DNA of 57,737 nt from Acetatifactor sp. (GTDB lineage Bacteria > Bacillota > Clostridia > Lachnospirales > Lachnospiraceae): NCBI GenBank assembly GCA_024693365.1, contig JAILLF010000046.1, forward strand, positions 1-57,737, in the 5' to 3' direction. Each line of letters opens with the position of its first letter. The stretch's first letter is position 1. The position numbers were made by a program, and so were the translations under genes. The notes under the pieces are model-generated. The model made no database searches and was not told the origin of the DNA. It saw nothing but the letters and a program-made list of their open reading frames with translations. Shown here in pieces: positions 1-9,191 of this stretch.

Positions 1-140
1 TTCTACAAGCGGTGCCGGATGGAGCAATTGAGCAGGCGGGAGCTTGCTCACAAGCCTGCTCATATTGCGAACAGACGATAGCGCGACAGCGCGACACCAG
101 CCTAACGCAAAGCGTTAGGCTGGTAGGCACCGCTTAACAA
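1..140. repeat. Multi-hairpin intergenic element
   Basis: No gene is visible here. The stretch folds as nested inverted repeats. An outer stem joins AAGCGGTGCC near position 8 to GGCACCGCTT near 126-135. Inside lie a GAGCAGGC/GCCTGCTC stem (about 31-60) and a perfect 12-bp stem, CCAGCCTAACGC (97-108) against 112-123, with an AAA triloop. Similar triloop hairpins occur at 31180-31246, 38041-38125 and 57692-57729, so this looks like one member of a dispersed family. The window begins inside or right at its edge. Whether it acts as a terminator or as a mobile repeat cannot be decided from this copy. Confidence 0.6.
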
Positions 141-170
141 ACCCCAATTTCTGCATCAGTAATCATCTCG

Positions 171-236
171 CCAAATCCCGATTGCTAATCAGCAACCATT
201 CCGCCAAATCCCGATTGCTAATCAGCAACCATTCCG
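171..236. repeat. 33-bp perfect tandem repeat, two copies
   Basis: A 33-bp unit beginning CCAAATCCCG is present at 171-203 and repeated exactly at 204-236. A third partial start (CCAA) follows. It lies in non-coding DNA downstream of the MATE gene. It is one of several short local duplications in spacers of this window. Confidence 0.9.
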
Positions 237-276
237 CCAACCCCAGTTTTATCGAGCGGCCTCAACCCCCATGCGT

Positions 277-309
277 AAAAGCCGCCCCTTAGATTTCCCA
301 AGGGGCGGC
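277..309 (-). terminator. Intrinsic terminator of the MATE gene
   Basis: A 10-bp GC-rich stem, GCCGCCCCTT (281-290) with AAGGGGCGGC (300-309), has a 9-nt loop. On the minus strand it is followed by TTTT. It lies about 58 nt past the MATE stop codon and probably ends the fab/MATE transcript. Confidence 0.75.
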
Positions 310-366
310 ATAAGTGCAATCCTATTCCATTGTCTAAAAGTGACTTCTCGCAGCAATCAAAACGGC

Positions 367-1746
367 TTATTCTCCAATATGAACTATGATCTTGCGGTAA
401 ATCCTAATCAGGAAGAAACTGGTCATGGCCACGCTCATGAATTCGGCGAGCGGGAATGCCCACCAGATCAAATCCACGTTGCCGCTCAATGAGAGCAGGT
501 ATGCTGCGGGAAGCAAAACAATTAGCTGTCTTGCGATGGAGACGATCATGCTGTAGGTACCGTTTCCGAGTGCCTGGAACATGGAACCCGTAATGATGCA
601 GTAACCAGCGAACAAAAAGCTAAGGCAGATCGTGCGAAGCGCGGGAACGCCTTGCGCCATAAGCTCCGGCGTGGGATTAAAGAAGCCAATGAGCTTGTCC
701 GGGAAGATTTGCATGGCAGCAATGCCCAGCAGCATAATGACCATGGCATACGCGATGGCCGTCTTTAAGGTTTCGAGCACGCGATCCTTTTTCCCAGCGC
801 CAAAATTATATGCAATGATAGGTACCATGCCGTTATTCAATCCAAACACCGGCATGAAGATGAAGCTCTGAAGCTTGAAATAGATGCCAAACACGGTCTG
901 CGCCGCGCCGAATGCGGCAAGGATCAAATTGAGTCCGTAGGTCATCACGGAACCGATGGACATCATGACGATGGACGGCGCGCCCACCGCATAGATCCGC
1001 TTGATCAGCTCTTTTTGCGGCTTAAAGCCCTTAAAGGAAATGAGAACCTCCCGGTTAAACTTCACTTGGAAGAAAATGGCAAGACCACCGGCCACCCACT
1101 GTCCCATAACCGTTGCGATCGCCGCGCCGGCAACACCCAGCTTGGGGAACGGTCCGAGTCCAAAGATCAAAATGGGATCAAAAATCAGGTTCGTGATGGC
1201 GCCGCCGAGCTGCGTGTACATGGAAAAATGCGTTTTGCCCGTGCTCTGCAGCATGCGATCAAAGGTGAATTGCATAAACATTCCCAGACCCGCCATGCAA
1301 CAGATGGAAAGGTAGGTCACGCCGTATTCCTGCACCTCGGGAATGGGCGACTGACTTTGAAAGAAGGGCCTGCTGAATAATAAGCCAACAAAGAAAAAGA
1401 CAACGAAACTCATTACCTCCAGAAATATTCCGTTGGCAGCGGTGTCATTTGCCCTCTTAAACTCTTTTTCCCCCAGGGATTTGGAGATAAACGCATTGAT
1501 GCCGACGGCAGTACCGCCCGCAAAAGAAAACATCAGACTCTGTACCGGAAAGGCGAGCGACACGGCGCGGAGAGCGTAATCATTGACGTCGCTGATTCTT
1601 GATACAAACACGCTGTCCACGACGTTATAAAGCGCCTGCACCAGCATGGACAGCATCATGGGAATGGACATGGTCAATAAGAGCTTCTTGATCGGCTGCA
1701 CGCCCATTTTATTTTCTTGTTGCATTGTTTTTTCTTGTTTCATCAT
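367..1746 (-). CDS. MATE family multidrug/sodium efflux transporter
   Basis: A 459-residue integral membrane protein with about twelve hydrophobic segments. The opening TM1 region (KKLLLTMSIPMMLSMLVQAL then YNVVDSVFVSRI) is typical of the DinF/NorM-like MATE branch, and the length is normal for the family. MATE proteins export cationic compounds by Na+ or H+ antiport; the substrate cannot be told here. The first two codons are both ATG (1746 and 1743), preceded by AGGAAG, so the start is uncertain by one codon. It lies downstream of fabT in the same direction after a 229-nt pyrimidine-rich spacer, so it may be read through from the fab operon or have its own promoter. Family assignment is secure. 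Confidence 0.9.
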   Translation of the reverse strand: MMKQEKTMQQENKMGVQPIKKLLLTMSIPMMLSMLVQALYNVVDSVFVSRISDVNDYALRAVSLAFPVQSLMFSFAGGTAVGINAFISKSLGEKEFKRANDTAANGIFLEVMSFVVFFFVGLLFSRPFFQSQSPIPEVQEYGVTYLSICCMAGLGMFMQFTFDRMLQSTGKTHFSMYTQLGGAITNLIFDPILIFGLGPFPKLGVAGAAIATVMGQWVAGGLAIFFQVKFNREVLISFKGFKPQKELIKRIYAVGAPSIVMMSIGSVMTYGLNLILAAFGAAQTVFGIYFKLQSFIFMPVFGLNNGMVPIIAYNFGAGKKDRVLETLKTAIAYAMVIMLLGIAAMQIFPDKLIGFFNPTPELMAQGVPALRTICLSFLFAGYCIITGSMFQALGNGTYSMIVSIARQLIVLLPAAYLLSLSGNVDLIWWAFPLAEFMSVAMTSFFLIRIYRKIIVHIGE

Positions 1747-1871
1747 TTCTTCCTGCTTCTTTGTTTCTTCCTATTTGTTTCTTCCCGCTAATTTCATCCG
1801 GCTCACTTCTTCCAGCTTGCTTCCCTACCACCCTTTTTCAAATTCAGCATTCCTTCCATGCAGACAAATAA

Positions 1872-1906
1872 TGCGGTGCCGGAAATCCAAATTACCCAGC
1901 ACCGCA
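1872..1906 (-). terminator. Possible terminator after fabT
   Basis: An 8-bp stem TGCGGTGC (1872-1879) with GCACCGCA (899-906 of the second kilobase, i.e. 1899-1906) closes a loop of about 19 nt. On the minus strand it is followed only by TTATTTG, a poor U-run, so termination would be partial. The rest of the 1747-1975 spacer is pyrimidine-rich on the plus strand with repeated TTCTTCC tracts and no gene. Confidence 0.35.
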
Positions 1907-1975
1907 AATCATAGCATACAAAATAATTTAATTCAATCCCCAATTCATTTTGCATTTTATCTTTAAAACCAGGCT

Positions 1976-2428
1976 TTACTCCTGTCCGGAACCTGCCTTG
2001 AAAAAATCATTCAGCTTCAAAAGACAATTCATGAGTGCATTCATCTCCTCTTGATCCAAGTCCTTCACGGCGGCGCGGATCATTGCCTTGTGGAAATCCC
2101 GGTGATGGAAGAATGCCTTCCTGCCCTTTTCCGTCAGCGTGACGTAGACCACGCGCTTATCCGTCGTGCTGCGCTCCCTGAGGATGTACCCCTTCTTTTC
2201 CAAGCTGTTCATGTTGACCGTCAGAGTGCCCACCGTGACGCACATGGTCTTTGCAATCTGGGAAACGTTGCGCGGCTCACGGATGCCGATCGCCTCGATG
2301 ATGTGCATGTCGTTATTGCTAATGTCTTTGAATTCTTCCGTGATGACTGCTTTGGCTTCCGTATCCATCACGTGATTAAACAGATCCACCAGCAATTCAT
2401 TTAATGCTATGCCGCGCTTTCCATTCAT
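1976..2428 (-). CDS. fabT: MarR family regulator, probable FabT repressor of fatty acid synthesis
   Basis: A 150-residue winged-helix protein. The core NVSQIAKTMCVTVGTLTVNM is the MarR helix-turn-helix and KGYILRERSTTDKRVVYVTL is the wing. In streptococci, lactococci and enterococci the MarR protein of the fab locus is FabT, which binds DNA with long-chain acyl-ACP as corepressor. Its position directly after fabH (12-nt gap, RBS GAGGAGG) and the FabT-like boxes at the acpP promoter (10384-10456) support that role here. FabT is usually the first gene of the locus; here it is the last of the synthesis block. A general MarR regulator of the adjacent MATE exporter is the alternative. Confidence 0.8.
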   Translation of the reverse strand: MNGKRGIALNELLVDLFNHVMDTEAKAVITEEFKDISNNDMHIIEAIGIREPRNVSQIAKTMCVTVGTLTVNMNSLEKKGYILRERSTTDKRVVYVTLTEKGRKAFFHHRDFHKAMIRAAVKDLDQEEMNALMNCLLKLNDFFKAGSGQE

Positions 2429-2440
2429 GCTACGTCCTCC

Positions 2441-3382
2441 TCATTCGTCCCAGACAAGCACGCAGGCACCGTAGGTGAGACCTGCGCCAAATCCAGCCAA
2501 AACAATTTTGTTTCCTGCAACCATTTTACCACGTTTCTTGATTTCATCAAGTAAAACAGGGATGGTCGCAGATGATATGTTTCCATAGCGATCCAGATTA
2601 TGCGGCACTTTCTCCATCGGGATACCCAGTCTTTTTGCAATGGTTTCAAGAATGCGAAGATTCGCCTGATGCAGGAAAAACAGATCCACTTCCTCTGCTT
2701 TCATTCCAGCCTTTTGAAGCGCCTGCTCAATGCAGACGGGTACTTGCCTCGTGGCAAAGCGATACACCGCACGTCCATCCATGTGGATCTTATCCAGTGC
2801 GTCCGTCTTACAATGAAGGGCAACCCCTCCCGGACCGTCACAGCCCTGCACGACACTGATGATCCCGCGCCCCTCCGCCGCTGGCTCCACAAATACCGCT
2901 CCCGCGCCATCGCCAAAGAGAATACAGCTTCCTCGGTCTTCATAGTCCACAAGCCTCGAGAGTACTTCACTTCCAACAACCAATGCATTTTTGTAGAGTC
3001 CGGTCGAAAGGTAGGCGTTCGCCGTTGCCAGTGCGAACAAAAAACCTGAACAAGCCGCATTCACGTCAAATCCCGCTGCATTCACGGCTCCCAATCTGGC
3101 CTGTACCTGACATGCGCAACAAGGGAAAAATTCTTCCAAAGTACAGGTTGCAATCAAGATCAGCTCCACGTCCTCCGGCTTTTTCCCCGCATCCTCCAAG
3201 GCTTTCCGGCACGCCTTCTCAGCCAGCGTCACAACGTTGTCGCCCTTTACAATTCTGCGTTCTTTGATTCCCGTCCGCTCAACGATCCATTCGTCAGACG
3301 TATCGACCATCTTTTCCAAATCTGCGTTTGTCAATACGTGCTCCGGCACTGCGCTCCCAGTGCCTGAGATCTTTATACCCAT
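2441..3382 (-). CDS. fabH: Beta-ketoacyl-ACP synthase III
   Basis: A 313-residue KAS III, which condenses acetyl-CoA (or a branched primer) with malonyl-ACP to start FASII. The triad is visible: Cys in NAACSGFLFA, His in FFLHQANLRI and Asn in YGNISSATIP. The C-terminal GFGAGLTYGACVL is typical and the length is normal. The start ATG at 3382 follows GGGAG by 9 nt. It is the eighth gene of the operon, separated from accDA by a 167-nt repeat-containing spacer, whereas most neighbours are nearly contiguous. Confidence 0.97.
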   Translation of the reverse strand: MGIKISGTGSAVPEHVLTNADLEKMVDTSDEWIVERTGIKERRIVKGDNVVTLAEKACRKALEDAGKKPEDVELILIATCTLEEFFPCCACQVQARLGAVNAAGFDVNAACSGFLFALATANAYLSTGLYKNALVVGSEVLSRLVDYEDRGSCILFGDGAGAVFVEPAAEGRGIISVVQGCDGPGGVALHCKTDALDKIHMDGRAVYRFATRQVPVCIEQALQKAGMKAEEVDLFFLHQANLRILETIAKRLGIPMEKVPHNLDRYGNISSATIPVLLDEIKKRGKMVAGNKIVLAGFGAGLTYGACVLVWDE

Positions 3383-3447
3383 TCAAGTTACTCCCTTCGT
3401 CCGTCATTTTCTTACTAACTCTTTACTACGGTCTGGCGTCTGTTTTT

Positions 3448-3525
3448 GCTTCCCAGGCGGTAGTATTCCGCCCTATCACTCCCGCCTGGCGGCCGTTTCC
3501 GCTTTCCCGGCGGTACCATTCCGCC
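3448..3525. repeat. Imperfect direct repeat in the accDA-fabH spacer
   Basis: Two related units of about 25 bp, both built on GGCGGTA and ATTCCGCC, start at 3448 and 3501 (53-bp period). Each unit is itself partly self-complementary (GGCGG with CCGCC). They occupy most of the 167-nt spacer between accDA and fabH. The motif ATTCCGCC also occurs in the 33-bp repeat at 171-236. Confidence 0.6.
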
Positions 3526-3549
3526 AAAGGCAACGATTCTCCTGCCAAA

Positions 3550-5370
3550 TCAATACCTGCGGAATCTGGCGTAACGGCGCTCTGCGATCTCCTCACCGCT
3601 CATTCCGTCAAAGCCCTGCAAAAACGCTTTGATTTCATCCTTTAGGTTCCCCGCAATTGCCTCCGCCGTCTGCTCTGAAGCCCCGCCGTACTCCGGCAGG
3701 ATTTTTTCGATCACGCCAAGGCGCAATAAATCCTGCGCCGTGATGTTCATGATCTCGCTGGCCTCCTTTGCACGGGAGCTGTCCTTCCAAAGGATTGACG
3801 CAAAGCCTTCCGGAGAGAGAATGGAATACGTGGCATTCTCCAACATCCACACTTCATTTCCAACCGCAGTTGCCAATGCCCCGCCGCTCCCGCCTTCACC
3901 GATCAGTATGCAGAGCACGGGAACCTTTAGTCCAGCCATTTCCATAAGATTACGCGCAATGGCCTCGCCCTGCCCGCGCTCCTCGGCCTCTATGCCGCAA
4001 AATGCCCCGGAAGTATTGACAAAGCTGATGACGGGGCGTCCAAACTTTTCCGCCTGCTTCATCAACCGAAGTGCCTTACGATACCCTTCCGGACGCGGCA
4101 TGCCAAAGTTTCTCATCTGACATTCCTTCATGGTTGATCCCTTTACGTCCGCAATGACGGTCACGGGCTGCCCATCCAGAAATGCAATTCCTCCCACAAT
4201 GGCAGGATCATCTCCAAAAAGCCGGTCCCCGTGAGACTCAACAAAATGATCAAAAACATACCCCGCGTAATCCAGCGCGGAGGGTCTTTGCACGCGACGC
4301 ACTGCCTTTACCTTCTCCCAGGCGCTCACTGGTGCCTGCAGGGCGCTCTTTTCCTTTAATATCTCGCTGAGCACAAATCTCTCCCCTGCATTTGCGAACT
4401 CAGCGAAAGAGCCGCTTCTGCGCCTTTCATGCGTCTTGATCAGAAAATATAAGGTTTTCCGGACATTCATTCTCTTTACAATGCCATCCACAAAACCGTG
4501 CTCCACCAGGAACTCCGCAGACTGAAATCCCTCCGGAAGCTCTTGCCCGATAGTCTGTCTGATGACGCGCGGGCCAGCAAACCCGATCAGCGCTCCCGGC
4601 TCCGCCATGATCACGTCTCCCAGCATGGCAAAGCTCGCCGTCACGCCTCCCGTGGTGGGATCCGTCAGGATCGTCGCATATAAAAGGCCCGCCTCGCCAT
4701 GCTTTCTTATCGCTGCGGCAGTTTTCGCCATCTGCATAAGGGACAGGATCCCCTCCTGCATTCTCGCGCCTCCTGAGGCGCAAAACAAAAAGACCGGAAG
4801 TCCTTCCTGCGTTGCCCGTTCTACGGCTGCCGTCACTTTTTCGCCATATACGCTGCCCATGCTCGCCATCAAAAACCTTGCGTCGCATATGCCGATCACG
4901 GCTTTCTCCCCAAAGATCCTGCAACTTCCGATGGTAAAGGCTTCCCGGAGTCCCGTCTTTTCCCGCGCCTCAGAAAGCTTCTCTTCATAACCTTCATAGT
5001 CAAGCGGGTTGACGGGTTTCACGTCTGCAAACCACTCTTCAAAGCTTCCCCTGTCCGCCGTCATGCGGATGCGCGCATTCGTGCTGACGCGAAAATAACC
5101 ATTACACTCCGGGCAGACGTAGCGGCGCTTTGCCACCCTTTTCTTGTCAACAAGCTTTCCACACTTTGGACACTTGATTTTGTCGTCTGTTGCCCCGGTC
5201 TCCGCAGGCTTTCTTCCGTCCGCCTCATTCTCGGCCTCGTCATCCTTATCGTTCTCCTTGAAGGCTTTCGCCCCAGAGGCTGTCGTTGCAGCATTCCTTT
5301 CCATCACGCGACAAAACAACCCTCTCCTGTTAATCCCCGGCCACTTTTTCTTTCCAAAACCTCTAGTCAT
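3550..5370 (-). CDS. accDA: Fused acetyl-CoA carboxylase carboxyltransferase, beta (AccD) plus alpha (AccA)
   Basis: A 606-residue fusion of both carboxyltransferase subunits, which transfer CO2 from carboxybiotin to acetyl-CoA to make malonyl-CoA. Residues about 65-90 hold the AccD zinc ribbon (CPKCGK then [10 protein letters not shown]). AccD motifs ([30 protein letters not shown]) follow to about residue 300. From about 325 the AccA half has [19 protein letters not shown] and [11 protein letters not shown]. About 60 polar residues precede the ribbon. The start at 5370 has GGAG 7 nt upstream and lies 2 nt after the fabZ stop. The partner genes accB and accC are not in this operon. Confidence 0.96.
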   Translation of the reverse strand: MTRGFGKKKWPGINRRGLFCRVMERNAATTASGAKAFKENDKDDEAENEADGRKPAETGATDDKIKCPKCGKLVDKKRVAKRRYVCPECNGYFRVSTNARIRMTADRGSFEEWFADVKPVNPLDYEGYEEKLSEAREKTGLREAFTIGSCRIFGEKAVIGICDARFLMASMGSVYGEKVTAAVERATQEGLPVFLFCASGGARMQEGILSLMQMAKTAAAIRKHGEAGLLYATILTDPTTGGVTASFAMLGDVIMAEPGALIGFAGPRVIRQTIGQELPEGFQSAEFLVEHGFVDGIVKRMNVRKTLYFLIKTHERRRSGSFAEFANAGERFVLSEILKEKSALQAPVSAWEKVKAVRRVQRPSALDYAGYVFDHFVESHGDRLFGDDPAIVGGIAFLDGQPVTVIADVKGSTMKECQMRNFGMPRPEGYRKALRLMKQAEKFGRPVISFVNTSGAFCGIEAEERGQGEAIARNLMEMAGLKVPVLCILIGEGGSGGALATAVGNEVWMLENATYSILSPEGFASILWKDSSRAKEASEIMNITAQDLLRLGVIEKILPEYGGASEQTAEAIAGNLKDEIKAFLQGFDGMSGEEIAERRYARFRRY

Positions 5371-5372
5371 GT

Positions 5373-5804
5373 CTACTCTCCGATTGCAAACGTAAGCTCA
5401 GCGCGCGCGGCCAGCTTGCCATCTACGGTGGCAGTCGCCTCGCCCTTCCCCATGGGCCCTTTCACCCAAAGGATTTTTGTCTCGATCATAAGGACGTCGC
5501 CCGGACGTACCATCTTCTTAAATCGCGCCTTGTCAATCCCGGCAAAATAGGCCGTCTTCCCCTTCCACTGCGGCTGGCCAAGGAGTGCAACCGCTCCCGT
5601 CTGGGCCATGGCCTCAATGATAAGAACTCCCGGCATCACGGGATTTCCGGGGAAGTGTCCCGCGAAATATGGTTCCCCAAAGGTCACGCACTTCCGTCCT
5701 ACTGCCCGAAGTCCCGGCTCCAACTCTTCTATCGTGTCAATCATAAGAAATGGCTGCCTGTGCGGCAGAATCTCCATAATCTGCGCTGTTGTATATACTG
5801 ACAT
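5373..5804 (-). CDS. fabZ: 3-hydroxyacyl-ACP dehydratase
   Basis: A 143-residue hot-dog-fold dehydratase that removes water from 3-hydroxyacyl-ACP to give trans-2-enoyl-[17 protein letters not shown] and the active-site block [20 protein letters not shown] (His and Glu) are intact. I place the start at the ATG at 5804 ([10 protein letters not shown]), where GAGGAGG is 5 nt upstream; the longer reading from 5840 adds 12 atypical residues. The fabF-fabZ gap is only 52 nt, so accB, which often lies here in Firmicute operons, is missing. Confidence 0.95.
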   Translation of the reverse strand: MSVYTTAQIMEILPHRQPFLMIDTIEELEPGLRAVGRKCVTFGEPYFAGHFPGNPVMPGVLIIEAMAQTGAVALLGQPQWKGKTAYFAGIDKARFKKMVRPGDVLMIETKILWVKGPMGKGEATATVDGKLAARAELTFAIGE

Positions 5805-5856
5805 TAATGCCTCCTCAAACTCACGGATTTCACCGAGCATTGTATCCCATGCCCTG

Positions 5857-7170
5857 TCATCCCTTGTACCTGCAGATCAAAATACATGCGTTGTGGCCGC
5901 CAAACCCAAGCGAATTCGACATGGCATAATCTCCCGCATACCCGCAGGCCTCCTTGCAATAATCCAGATCCAATTCTTCGTCGCATTCCTGAAGACCCAC
6001 GGTGGGATGGAGCCATTTGTCTTCCAGTTCCTTCACGCAGGTAATCAGCTCCACGGCGCCGGCAGCGCCAAGCAAATGCCCAATCATGGATTTGGTTGAA
6101 TTGATCTTAAGGGCGTAGGCATGTTCGCCAAACGCCGCCTTAATTGCCCTGGTTTCAAACAAGTCGTTATGATGCGTTGAAGTCCCGTGCGCATTCACGT
6201 AGGCTATCTCCTCCGCCTCCACGCCCGCATCCTCCATGGCGTTTCGCATGGCTGCCGCCGCTCCCTCGCCGCTCTCTAAGGGTGAAGTGACGTGATATGC
6301 ATCTGAGGAACATCCATAGCCCACTACTTCCGCCAGGATCTTCGCGCCGCGCGCCTTTGCATGCTCCAATTCCTCCAGCACCAATATGCCGGCGCCCTCA
6401 CCCATGACGAAGCCGCTTCGCTCCTTATCAAAGGGAATGGAACAGCGCGCGGGATCCTTACTCATGGAAAGGGCCGTAAGTGCAGAAAATCCGGAGACCG
6501 CCAGCCCGCAAATGCTACCCTCTGCGCCTCCTGCCAGCATCACGTCCGCATCCCCGTACTGAATCGTGCGGAATGCCTCGCCAACGCAGTTCGTTCCCGT
6601 GGCGCACGCCGTCACCACGTCCAGACTCTTGCCCTTGATCCCGTAGGCGATGCTGACGTTACCTGCCGCCATGTTGGAGATCATCATAGGGACCATCAGC
6701 GGACTGACCTTCCTCGGTCCTTTTTCCGCAAGCTTTGCATACTCCCGCTCCGCCGTCTGAAGGCTCCCAACGCCGCTTCCTATGATGCAGCCTACCTTGT
6801 AAGCGTTCTCCTCCGTGATCTTCAGACCGGCATCCGCAATAGCTTCCGCTGCCGCGGCAACCGCGAACTGCGAAAACCGTTCCATGCGCCGCGCGGATTT
6901 CTTGTCCATAAAGTCTTCCGGATGAAAATCCTTCACCTCAGCCACTAGCGTACAGTCATAACCGGAGGCATCGAACTGCGTGATCGGTCCAAAGCCCGTT
7001 TTCCCGGCCTTCACGGAATTCCAAAACTCCGGAACCGTATTTCCGATGGGCGTGAGCGCTCCCATACCCGTAATCACGACTCTTCGCCCGCGTTTTTCAC
7101 TCACGTCGTCACCCCTGTGCCCGCTTTCTTCGTTCCCGTTGTCAATCCTTCGCCCGCGTTCTTCATTCAT
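5857..7170 (-). CDS. fabF: Beta-ketoacyl-ACP synthase II
   Basis: KAS II elongates acyl-ACP with malonyl-ACP. The catalytic Cys ([15 protein letters not shown]) and both His ([11 protein letters not shown] and [12 protein letters not shown]) are present, and the fold is full length. The start is ambiguous. An ATG at 7170 overlaps the fabG stop and sits 9 nt after GGAGG; a GTG at 7104 sits after AGGGGTG and gives the usual family N-terminus (about 416 aa). The intervening 22 residues contain three degenerate copies of a 17-bp unit (EERGRR, EESGHR, EKRGRR), suggesting that local duplication made the extension. I report the longer form; 7104 is equally possible. Confidence 0.93.
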   Translation of the reverse strand: MNEERGRRIDNGNEESGHRGDDVSEKRGRRVVITGMGALTPIGNTVPEFWNSVKAGKTGFGPITQFDASGYDCTLVAEVKDFHPEDFMDKKSARRMERFSQFAVAAAAEAIADAGLKITEENAYKVGCIIGSGVGSLQTAEREYAKLAEKGPRKVSPLMVPMMISNMAAGNVSIAYGIKGKSLDVVTACATGTNCVGEAFRTIQYGDADVMLAGGAEGSICGLAVSGFSALTALSMSKDPARCSIPFDKERSGFVMGEGAGILVLEELEHAKARGAKILAEVVGYGCSSDAYHVTSPLESGEGAAAAMRNAMEDAGVEAEEIAYVNAHGTSTHHNDLFETRAIKAAFGEHAYALKINSTKSMIGHLLGAAGAVELITCVKELEDKWLHPTVGLQECDEELDLDYCKEACGYAGDYAMSNSLGFGGHNACILICRYKG

Positions 7171-7907
7171 ATTGCCATTCCTCCGTCCACGCACAGTACC
7201 TGCCCCGTAACGTAATCAGACGCAGGATCCGCCAAAAATGCCGCAACGCTTGCCACGTCCTCCGGACGGCCGATTCGTCCAAGCGGGATTCGTCCAAGCA
7301 ACTCCTCCTTTGCCTTCTCCGGCATCTGCTCCGTCATGTCTGACGCGATCAGCCCCGGTGCGATTGCATTGACGCAAATGCCCCGGGACGCCAGCTCCCT
7401 TGCGACGCTCCTCGTAAGACCGATCAATCCGGCCTTCGACGCCGCATAGTTAGCCTGTCCCGGATTTCCAAGGAGCGCGGAGACGGATGATATGTTGATG
7501 ATCTTTCCGCTCCTTTGCTTCAAAAATGCCTTGCTGGCATGCCGGATGGTGTTGAATGCGCCTTTTAGGTTCACGCTCATCACCGCGTCATAATCCGCTT
7601 CGCTCATGCGCAGAATCAAGCCATCCCGCGTGATTCCCGCATTGTTTACCAGTATGTCAAGTCGCCCATATTTTTCAAGCACGGTTTTGATCATTTCCCC
7701 GCAGGCTTCATAATCTGCCACGTCACACTGCAGTTCCTGCGCCTTTCCGCCAAGACTTTCTATCTCTTCCACCGTCTCCTTTGCCGCCTGCGCCGATCCG
7801 CCATAGTTTACGATCACCGTAGCGCCCTTCTTCGCCAGCGCGATCGCGATTGCCCTGCCAATCCCCCGCGAAGCGCCCGTCACCAGTGCCACCTTGCCCT
7901 CCAACAT
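7167..7907 (-). CDS. fabG: 3-oxoacyl-ACP reductase
   Basis: A 246-residue short-chain dehydrogenase that reduces 3-oxoacyl-ACP with NADPH. The cofactor loop TGASRGIGRAIA, the NNAG motif, the catalytic Ser (NISSVSALLG) and YAASKAG are all visible. The start is the ATG at 7907 (MLEGKVALVTG) after AGGAGAATATAAC. An upstream extension to 8036 would add 43 residues unlike the family and lies in the duplicated spacer. The stop overlaps the possible fabF start by 4 bp, suggesting translational coupling. Confidence 0.96.
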   Translation of the reverse strand: MLEGKVALVTGASRGIGRAIAIALAKKGATVIVNYGGSAQAAKETVEEIESLGGKAQELQCDVADYEACGEMIKTVLEKYGRLDILVNNAGITRDGLILRMSEADYDAVMSVNLKGAFNTIRHASKAFLKQRSGKIINISSVSALLGNPGQANYAASKAGLIGLTRSVARELASRGICVNAIAPGLIASDMTEQMPEKAKEELLGRIPLGRIGRPEDVASVAAFLADPASDYVTGQVLCVDGGMAI

Positions 7908-8010
7908 GTTATATTCTCCTTTATATGTTCGAGCATGAACCACATAAGTCACAACCATCCTGTTCTGATTGAAGTAACTCATGCCGTTTGCTGCTATGTT
8001 TGCCCAGCCG

Positions 8011-8107
8011 CTAATGCCTATCGCCAGGCTTCCCATTGTTTCAGCTTTCCAGCGTTTGATCTACGTCATCCCGCAAATGCCTGTCGTTAGACATTTTATT
8101 GTTTCAG
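8011..8107. repeat. Partial duplication of the fabD 3' end in the fabG-fabD spacer
   Basis: The last bases of fabD and what follows (about 8072-8107, ending ATTGTTTCAG) resemble a second stretch at about 8011-8044 with the same ATTGTTTCAG and AATGCCT blocks. The period is about 61 bp. The copies have diverged, so this is an older local duplication. The 188-nt spacer holds no gene. Confidence 0.5.
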
Positions 8108-9013
8108 TTGCTCCAAGACTTGACGCATCTCCTCCACCGTCCCGATGGAATGGCACGTCACGGAAGGATCGATCTTTCGAAGAAATCCCTTCAGCGTCTT
8201 TCCCGGGCCAATCTCCACAAACGTATCAAACCCGTCCGCAATCATTCTTTCCATGCTCTGCTGCCAACGGACGCTACTGCAAATTTGTCTTGCCAGGAGA
8301 TCTTTCACGCGTGCTTTGTCCGTGACGTAAGACGCGTCTACGTTGGTCACGTACGGGATCGTCGGATTCTCCAGATTCACGCCCTCAAGCTCCATTCGAA
8401 GCGCCGCTCCGGCCTCCGCCAAAAGCGAACTGTGAAAAGGTCCGCTTACATTCAGCGGGACGCAACGCTTCGCGCCCGCCTTTTGCAATTCATCCCTTGC
8501 CACCTCCATTGCCGCAAGCTCTCCCGTAACGACAATCTGCCCGGGGCAATTATAATTTGCAATTTCCGCCTTGCACGCTTGAATTACCGCTTCCACCTGC
8601 TCCCCGGAAAGCCCAAGCACTGCCATCATGCCGCCGCCCTCGGGATACGCCTCCTGCATCAAGATGCCGCGCCGCCGGATGACCCTGAAATAATCCACGG
8701 GCGCCATCACGCCTGCTGCCGCCAGCGCTGCATATTCCCCAAGGCTTAAGCCCGCACATGCGTCAGCCCGCAGTCCCAACGACTCAGCCACCTTAAACAT
8801 GGCCACCTCCGTCGCCAACATGGCGATTTGCGTGTATTCCGTCTGATTCAGCTTTTCATTCTCCGTAAAGCAAAGCGTCTTCACGTCCAGTCCCGCTGCT
8901 GTTCCTGCCAGCTCATACGTCTGCCTTGCCACCTCAAATTCTTCAAAAAAATCCTTCCCCATGCCAGGATATTGGCTCCCCTGGCCAGGGAAGATCACTG
9001 CCGTCTTGCCCAT
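8096..9013 (-). CDS. fabD: Malonyl-CoA:ACP transacylase
   Basis: A 305-residue acyltransferase that loads malonyl groups from CoA onto ACP. It starts KTAVIFPGQGSQYPGMG, carries the nucleophile Ser in GLSLGEYAAL, the His in NVSGPFHSSL and ends near FVEIGPGKTLKGFLRK. The start is the ATG at 9013 with AAGGGGAACAA before it. An open frame extends to 9163, but those 50 residues come from a 44-bp tandem duplication and are not family-like. Confidence 0.96.
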   Translation of the reverse strand: MGKTAVIFPGQGSQYPGMGKDFFEEFEVARQTYELAGTAAGLDVKTLCFTENEKLNQTEYTQIAMLATEVAMFKVAESLGLRADACAGLSLGEYAALAAAGVMAPVDYFRVIRRRGILMQEAYPEGGGMMAVLGLSGEQVEAVIQACKAEIANYNCPGQIVVTGELAAMEVARDELQKAGAKRCVPLNVSGPFHSSLLAEAGAALRMELEGVNLENPTIPYVTNVDASYVTDKARVKDLLARQICSSVRWQQSMERMIADGFDTFVEIGPGKTLKGFLRKIDPSVTCHSIGTVEEMRQVLEQLKQ

Positions 9014-9085
9014 TTGTTCCCCTTCTTGCGTCCTATCTTTTTCTTCCGCCTGAGCGTCATGATCCGTTCTTATGCCTTGCATCTT

Positions 9086-9173
9086 CCGCCAGGCGCCCCG
9101 CCGCCACTCTTCTAAACACCCTGTATTCTCCGCCAGGCGCCCCGCCGCCACTCTTCTAAACACCCTGTATTCT
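9086..9173. repeat. 44-bp perfect tandem duplication between fabK and fabD
   Basis: A 44-bp unit starting CCGCCAGGCGCCCCGCCG occupies 9086-9129 and is repeated exactly at 9130-9173. It fills half of the 178-nt spacer between two fab genes that elsewhere are nearly abutting. Exact identity implies a recent event. Because 44 is not a multiple of three, copy-number change would shift the frame of the upstream extension of fabD, another reason to place the fabD start at 9013. Confidence 0.92.
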
Positions 9174-9191
9174 CCGTCAGTTGCCTCGCGA

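Noticed and set aside
9013..9163. N-terminal extension of FabD
   Set aside because: The 50 extra residues are translated from the 44-bp tandem repeat, are unlike the family, and a good ribosome site precedes the ATG at 9013.
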